From the NCBI RefSeq assembly GCF_026017845.1, contig NZ_CP100416.1:3615719-3679718 (forward strand): a DNA stretch of 64,000 bases, given 5' to 3'. Shown piece by piece: positions 60,299 to 64,000 of this stretch (its first letter is position 1; the number at the start of each line of letters is the position of its first letter). This DNA comes from Amycolatopsis mediterranei. GTDB taxonomy: Bacteria; Actinomycetota; Actinomycetes; Mycobacteriales; Pseudonocardiaceae. Under the pieces are notes generated by a model, which was given only the letters and a program-made list of their open reading frames with translations, did not search any database and had not been told where the DNA came from. A program made the translations under genes and the position numbers.

Positions 60299-60727
60299 AT
60301 GGGGTGTTTTCGGGTGGCGTCCTTCGGTTCCCGGCCGGGGCGGTTGCGGGTTTCGTGCTCGCATGGAGAGCCGGTGTTCCTGGCCTTGGCCGGTGAGCTC
60401 GACGCCGGAACGGTGCTCGTCGTCGTGGGATCGGTGGCCGCCGCGCTGGCCGGGAGCCCGGAACCGCGGGTGATCGTGCTGGACCTCGCCGGCCTGCACT
60501 TCCTCGGCGCGGCGGGCGTTCGCGTGCTGAGCGCGATGACCGACCACGCCGCCGCCCAGAACGCCCGCCTCCGCATCGTGACGGGCGACAACGCGGTGGT
60601 GAGCCGCGCCCTGCGGCTGACGGGGGTGGACCGGGTACTGGACGTCTACCCCGACCGCGGGACGGCACAGCGCGCCGGCGACGGCCGCGAGTTCCTCCGG
60701 CTGACCGCCCGGATGTGGAACAGCTGA
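60299..60727 (+). CDS. STAS-domain protein (second copy)
   Basis: About 142 aa with a STAS fold: PVFLALAGELDAGTVLVVVGSVAAAL and VIVLDLAGLHFLGAAGVRVLSAM. As in the copy at 52674, the phosphorylatable Ser of the DSSG loop is replaced (GAAG), so it is not a canonical SpoIIAA-type switch. The start is uncertain: ATG 60299 begins after weak purines, GTG 60314 is possible, and a longer reading frame upstream (from 60212) is Cys/Arg-rich and not convincing. Divergent from the MFS gene. Confidence 0.65.
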   Translation: MGCFRVASFGSRPGRLRVSCSHGEPVFLALAGELDAGTVLVVVGSVAAALAGSPEPRVIVLDLAGLHFLGAAGVRVLSAMTDHAAAQNARLRIVTGDNAVVSRALRLTGVDRVLDVYPDRGTAQRAGDGREFLRLTARMWNS

Positions 60728-60821
60728 CTGTCCACACCGGACAGCCTGACCGCCGGGGTTCCGGGCGGGCCCCACGTCCGGTCCCCTGCTGGGCAGCGGG
60801 GCAGCACCGAAAACAAGGCGA

Positions 60822-60856
60822 TTCGCGCGGCGGTCCGCCCCGGGCCGCCGCGCGAA
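60822..60856. terminator. Hairpin between convergent genes
   Basis: A perfect 12-bp stem (TTCGCGCGGCGG with CCGCCGCGCGAA) and an 11-nt loop, between the STAS gene (+) and the 164-aa membrane protein (-). No U-tract. Confidence 0.65.
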
Positions 60857-60861
60857 GGTCC

Positions 60862-61356
60862 TCAGCGCTGGACCTTGGCCGCCGCGAAGTAGGCGTTCGA
60901 CGGGCCGGTGAACGACAGCACCACGCCGACCACTGCCGCGAGCACCGCGAGGTAGCCGCCGATCGTGCTCTGCCCGATCAGCACCGACAGCAGCTGCAGG
61001 GCGGCGAGCACCGTCAGCACGATCCGCGCCCAGTTGCGGCCGGCGCGCAGCTTGAACGCGAACAGCAGGTACAAGCCCGCGATGATCACCGCGATCACCA
61101 CCGCGGTGATGATCGTGACGTTCACCGTCTGGTCGATCTGCGCGTCGGTGAGGTTGCCGCCGCGTTGTCTGTTCGAGTCGCGCATGGTGGTGGCGATCTT
61201 GTCCCGGTTGCCGAAGATCAGCAGGCTCCCGATGAGCCCGACCACCGGCGCGACGATGAACGCCCAGAAGGCGCCTTCGACCGTGCCCGGCCGGGGCGGT
61301 GCGGGCGCCGGGCCCGTCGAAGCGGACGACTGCGGATAGTTCGGTGATTCACTCAT
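60862..61356 (-). CDS. Four-helix membrane protein, unknown
   Basis: A 164-aa protein: a Pro/Ser-rich N-terminus (about 25 residues), then four helices (FWAFIVAPVVGLIGSLLIF, VTIITAVVIAVIIAGLYLLFAF, IVLTVLAALQLLSVLI, LAVLAAVVGVVLSF). A loop with charged residues (GNRDKIATTMRDSNRQRGG) lies between TM1 and TM2. This arrangement is common among small actinobacterial membrane proteins of unknown function. ATG 61356 lacks a strong Shine-Dalgarno. No neighbour suggests a role. Confidence 0.7.
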   Translation of the reverse strand: MSESPNYPQSSASTGPAPAPPRPGTVEGAFWAFIVAPVVGLIGSLLIFGNRDKIATTMRDSNRQRGGNLTDAQIDQTVNVTIITAVVIAVIIAGLYLLFAFKLRAGRNWARIVLTVLAALQLLSVLIGQSTIGGYLAVLAAVVGVVLSFTGPSNAYFAAAKVQR

Positions 61357-61548
61357 AAAGGATCAAATAGCACTCTTCCGGGCGCCTCGCAGGGCGAACG
61401 AACCACCGGCCCTTTTCCCACTTCGGTCCGCACGCGGGAATTCCGCTTTCCGTCGCCGTTCCACAGTGGATTCACAAGCGATTGCCGGGCCGGGAACCGA
61501 AAATGCGCAGAATTCGGAAACTGCGCCCGGCCACCCCGCCGACCTCGG

Positions 61549-62046
61549 TCAGCGGCCGGTGCTGCCGTCGATCAGCTCGCGCAGGATGTCGGCGTGCCCG
61601 GCGTGGCGGCCGGTCTCCTCGATCAGGTGAACCAGCGCCCAGCGCATCGACGGCGCGGCGCGGCCGGGCCGGGCCACCGGCTGCGTCAGGTCGGTGCAGG
61701 CGTCGATGACGGCGTTCGCCCGCTCGCACGCGGCGCGGTAGCCGGCCACGACCGAGTCGACGGTCTCGTCCGGGCGCGGCCGGAACGTCCCGGGCCAGTC
61801 CGCGGTGTCCTCGCCGAGGAACGTGAAGCGTTCGACGTGCGCGAGGTGCCGGACCAGGCCCAGCAGTGACGTGCCCGACGGGACGCCGGGCGTCCGGACC
61901 TGCGGCTCCGGCACGTCGTGGGCCTTGGCCACCACCGCGGCCCGCAGGTGGTCGAGGAAACCGCGCAGCACCTCCTTTTCGGCCGGTCCGGTGCGTGGGG
62001 GCGGGGTGTCCCGCCGCCGGGTTCGGGGCATGGCCGGGCCTTTCAT
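61549..62046 (-). CDS. DinB-family (DUF664) protein
   Basis: A 165-aa DinB-fold protein: EVLRGFLDHLRAAVVAKAHDVPEP, SLLGLVRHLAHVERFTF with metal-ligand His, and WALVHLIEETGRHAGHADILRELIDG with the second and third His. Members bind a metal and may act with mycothiol or bacillithiol as thiol transferases. ATG 62046 overlaps the methyltransferase stop (ATGA); ATG 62031 has AAAGG upstream and is equally possible. Second gene of a two-gene unit. Confidence 0.85.
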   Translation of the reverse strand: MKGPAMPRTRRRDTPPPRTGPAEKEVLRGFLDHLRAAVVAKAHDVPEPQVRTPGVPSGTSLLGLVRHLAHVERFTFLGEDTADWPGTFRPRPDETVDSVVAGYRAACERANAVIDACTDLTQPVARPGRAAPSMRWALVHLIEETGRHAGHADILRELIDGSTGR

Positions 62047-62660
62047 CGGGTGCGGTGGATCAGCAGGAGGTGGTCGACGACGTCGGCGGCCTGCCCGCCG
62101 GGTCCGGTGGCGCGGCGGGTGAGGGCGTCGGCGCGCTCGACGGTCCACACCGCGGGATCGAGCGGCGGCGCTTCCAGCGGCGGGCAGGACGCCGGGTCCT
62201 GGTTCCACGACCACGGCGCGACGGACCCGTGCTCGACGACCAGGAGCCGGCCGCCGGGGGAGAGCGCTTCCGCGGCCTGCCGCAGCACCCGGTCGCGGGG
62301 GAGCGGGAAGGACGTGTGCAGGTAGTGCGCCGAAACGAGGTCGAACGGGCCCGCCGGGAAGGTCGCGGCCAGATCGTGCCGGGCACCGGTGATCCGGTCG
62401 GCGAGCCCGAGGTCCCGGGCGCGGCGGCCGAGATGGGCGAGGGCGACGGCGGAGATGTCGGCGGCGGTCACGTGCCAGCCGCGCCGGGCCAGCCACAGCG
62501 CGTCCCCGCCCGCGCCGGACCCGAGGTCGAGCGCCCGCCCGGGCGCCAGCGGGGAGACGACCTCGACGAGCCGGACGTTGGCGCGCGGCTCGCCGTCCGG
62601 AAGGTGGGCCGTGTAGTGGCCGTCCCAGAACCGGGACGCTTCGGTGGTCGATGTGCTCAT
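62043..62660 (-). CDS. Class I SAM-dependent methyltransferase
   Basis: A 205-aa methyltransferase. SRFWDGHYTAHL start, motif I ALDLGSGAGGDALWLA, motif II VTAADISAVALAH, motif III/IV FDLVSAHYLHTSF and motif post-I LSPGGRLLVVEHG are present, in the Methyltransf_25/11 style with a Trp-rich C-terminal part. The substrate is not predictable; similar genes act on small toxic compounds. Divergent from an XRE-cupin regulator (58 bp between starts), its likely controller. It couples to the DinB-family gene by a 4-bp overlap. Confidence 0.87.
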   Translation of the reverse strand: MSTSTTEASRFWDGHYTAHLPDGEPRANVRLVEVVSPLAPGRALDLGSGAGGDALWLARRGWHVTAADISAVALAHLGRRARDLGLADRITGARHDLAATFPAGPFDLVSAHYLHTSFPLPRDRVLRQAAEALSPGGRLLVVEHGSVAPWSWNQDPASCPPLEAPPLDPAVWTVERADALTRRATGPGGQAADVVDHLLLIHRTR

Positions 62661-62718
62661 GCGCCCACCTTGACCCGGCCCTGGCGGATCCGGCACGGTT
62701 TCTTGCGGTTCCGGCAAG

Positions 62719-63306
62719 ATGGGCCGGGTGAGTGACGACTTCGAGGACGTGCTGCACGCGGTCGGCCCCCGGCTGCGGGCGCTGCGCCGGCACCGCGGGA
62801 TGACCCTCGCCGACGTCGCGGCCGCCACCGGGGTGTCGGAGAGCACGTTGTCGCGGCTGGAAAGCGGGCAGCGGCGCGCCGGCCTGGAACTGCTGCTGCC
62901 GCTGGCCCGCGCCTACGACGTCCCGCTCGACGACCTCGTCGGCGCACCCCGGACCGGCGACCCGCGCATCCACCTCACCCCGATCCACCGCCACGGCATG
63001 ACGTTCGTGCCGCTGTCGCGGCGGCCCGGCGGCATGCAGGCGTACAAGATGATCATCCCCAGCGCGGACCGGCCGCCGGTTCCGCACCACCAGATCCACG
63101 AAGGCCACGAATGGCTGTACGTGCTCCACGGAAACCTGCGGCTGGTCCTCGGTGAGCACGACCTGGTGCTGCCCGCGGGCGAGGCGGCGGAGTTCGACAC
63201 CACGATCCCGCACTGGCTCGGCAGCGCCGACGGAAAGGCGGTCGAGGTGCTCATCCTGTTCGGCCGCCACGGGGAACGCGCGCACCTCCGCGCCCGCGCG
63301 CACTGA
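62719..63306 (+). CDS. XRE-cupin transcriptional regulator
   Basis: A 195-aa regulator. Residues about 16-72 form the XRE helix-turn-helix (LRALRRHRGMTLADVAAATGVSESTLSRLESGQRRAGLELLLPLARA), and the C-terminal cupin (about 115-185) carries HEGHEWLYVLHGNLRLVLGEHDLVLPAGEAAEFDTTIPHW, with a His/Glu cluster that may bind a metal or ligand. The class regulates detoxification and metabolism genes. ATG 62719 precedes MGRVSDDFEDVL; a GTG at 62728 (VSDDFEDVL) is the alternative. Divergent from the methyltransferase/DinB unit. Confidence 0.9.
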   Translation: MGRVSDDFEDVLHAVGPRLRALRRHRGMTLADVAAATGVSESTLSRLESGQRRAGLELLLPLARAYDVPLDDLVGAPRTGDPRIHLTPIHRHGMTFVPLSRRPGGMQAYKMIIPSADRPPVPHHQIHEGHEWLYVLHGNLRLVLGEHDLVLPAGEAAEFDTTIPHWLGSADGKAVEVLILFGRHGERAHLRARAH

Positions 63307-63419
63307 CCGATTCCGGCTACGACCAGGCCGCACGGGCCGGAAGGACGGGCTGCTCCGCGCGAGTGGCTTGCTGCTGCCATCATCTGTCCCGTCGCACACC
63401 CGGCCCGCGGAGGACATCG

Positions 63420-63926
63420 ATGACTGCACCCGCCCGTGACGCGCTCCTCGCCGTCGCCGCCCTGCTGGCGCCGGACGTCCCGCAGGTGGCCGAGCACGCC
63501 GTGGCCGCCCTCGACGATCCCGGTGCTTTCGTGCTGGCGCACGCCGAGCGGCTCGAGGAGCGCGGGATCGACGAACCCTTCCCCTTGCTGGCGTGGATCG
63601 CGCTGGTGAACGCCCTCGACGACCACGGGCTGCTCGCCGAAGTCGACTGGAAGGAGTCGGCCGGCGAAATCAGCGGCTTGCTGCGGGCCCTGCGGTCCGC
63701 GCCGCCCGCCGACGAGCTCTGGACGGCACTGGCCCGGATCGAGCTGCCCACCTACGAGTTCCTCGAAGCCGCGGGAAACCGGCTGCACAGCACGGGAACG
63801 GCCCTGGCGGTCCTCGACATAGAGTCCGACTGCTACCCGCTCGTCCTCCTGCCCGCCGCCCGCGGCGACGAGCTCACCGCCTTCGCCGCGGCGGCCGGGT
63901 TCACCGCCGAGGTGCTCGGCCGCTAG
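63420..63926 (+). CDS. DUF6630-type hypothetical protein, 3' end at an IS boundary
   Basis: A 168-aa soluble protein resembling the small DUF6630 group (LAWIALVNALDDHGLLAEVDWKES, ESDCYPLVLLPAARGDELTAFAAAAGF). It has an acidic, Ala/Leu-rich character and no catalytic motif. ATG 63420 starts it; a longer frame upstream is Cys/His-rich and not credible. Its TAG stop (63924-63926) falls exactly at the left end of the IS630-type element, so a few C-terminal residues may have been lost or replaced by the insertion. Confidence 0.6.
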   Translation: MTAPARDALLAVAALLAPDVPQVAEHAVAALDDPGAFVLAHAERLEERGIDEPFPLLAWIALVNALDDHGLLAEVDWKESAGEISGLLRALRSAPPADELWTALARIELPTYEFLEAAGNRLHSTGTALAVLDIESDCYPLVLLPAARGDELTAFAAAAGFTAEVLGR

Positions 63927-64000
63927 TGTCCTGCGCCTGAAATTCGTTGGCAATATCGTGCGAGCGAGTCGATGATCTCCTCGGCGGTCTTGCGCCAGAC
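63923..64000 (-). mobile_element. IS630-type insertion sequence, 3' end of the transposase (truncated by the window)
   Basis: On the minus strand the frame entering from the right edge encodes VWRKTAEEIIDSLARYCQRI and then SGAGH before TAG at 63925-63923. The (W-K-TA-EEI--S-ARYC-RIS--GH) ending is the characteristic C-terminus of actinobacterial IS630 transposases. IS630 elements insert at TA; here the outermost TA lies in the stop codon of the DUF6630-type gene. Only 78 bp of the element is visible. Confidence 0.72.

Noticed and set aside
61357..61548. Possible structured RNA or gene in a 190-bp gap
   Set aside because: Some AT-richer sequence, but I see no stable long hairpin, tRNA cloverleaf or ORF; probably just the promoter of the 164-aa membrane protein.
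1..64000. CRISPR arrays, tRNA or rRNA genes
   Set aside because: I found no regularly spaced direct repeats, no cloverleaf with a TTCGA-type arm in a gap and no rRNA-like sequence by reading; a dedicated search could still find a small RNA.

Overview
High-GC actinobacterial chromosome, most likely a Pseudonocardiales member and probably Amycolatopsis. The basis is the very high GC with strong G/C third positions, many GTG starts, Ser/Thr kinases, ECF sigma factors, PadR/TetR/WYL/LacI regulators, F420-type and mycothiol-type enzymes, and a dispersed palindrome that I associate with that genus from memory. Nearly everything is accessory or regulatory. I recognise no tRNA, rRNA or CRISPR array. 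The right edge cuts into an IS630-type insertion sequence.

Layout. 1-6.6 kb: a 1253-aa acyltransferase/phosphotransferase-like fusion (its downstream partner is cut by the left edge), an MFS exporter and a secreted zinc metalloprotease, the last two facing each other across two terminators. 6.8-15.4 kb, all minus strand: a five-gene unit (ABC ATPase, permease, multi-TM protein, response regulator, histidine kinase) joined by overlaps, preceded by a P-loop ATPase and a membrane-anchored ligand-binding protein. 15.6-20.8 kb: NmrA oxidoreductase/TetR divergent pair, then PadR plus a FtsX-type ABC exporter under twin TATAC-N7-GTATA dyads. 21-25.7 kb: NAD-dependent DNA ligase, F420-type oxidoreductase, peroxiredoxin and an ECF sigma factor. 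26-27.6 kb: three-gene Roadblock-type operon behind a 16-bp palindrome. 27.6-33.6 kb: epoxide hydrolase/WYL regulator, then MFS exporter, PEP-mutase-like enzyme, DinB-fold protein and a SnoaL-tailed ECF sigma factor. 33.6-36.3 kb: a DedA remnant next to repeats, a lipoprotein, and a TerC transporter under a yybP-ykoY (Mn2+) riboswitch whose alternative pairing to the Shine-Dalgarno can be read directly.

36.3-47.2 kb is a carbohydrate locus. A six-gene minus operon (solute-binding lipoprotein, two permeases, 2-hydroxyacid dehydrogenase, DUF2264 protein, GH13 alpha-glucosidase) diverges from a heparinase II/III-like enzyme and a DeoR-headed, LacI-bodied regulator. The DUF2264 gene carries, in frame, a perfect 53-bp palindrome that encodes the same peptide on both strands; a second copy lies upstream of the formate dehydrogenase. 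47.3-52.4 kb holds a pseudokinase, a LacI regulator with its own operator, and two Ser/Thr kinases whose extracellular part is a CBM2-type cellulose-binding module.

53.1-60.1 kb is a respiratory formate dehydrogenase (alpha, Fe-S beta, NrfD). Its catalytic subunit is interrupted by an in-frame UGA that fits selenocysteine: the context is NQARI-U-HSATVPG and a SECIS-like hairpin with a GGUCU loop follows. An MFS carrier, a STAS protein, small membrane/DinB/methyltransferase genes, an XRE-cupin regulator and a DUF6630 gene abutting the IS630 end complete the window.
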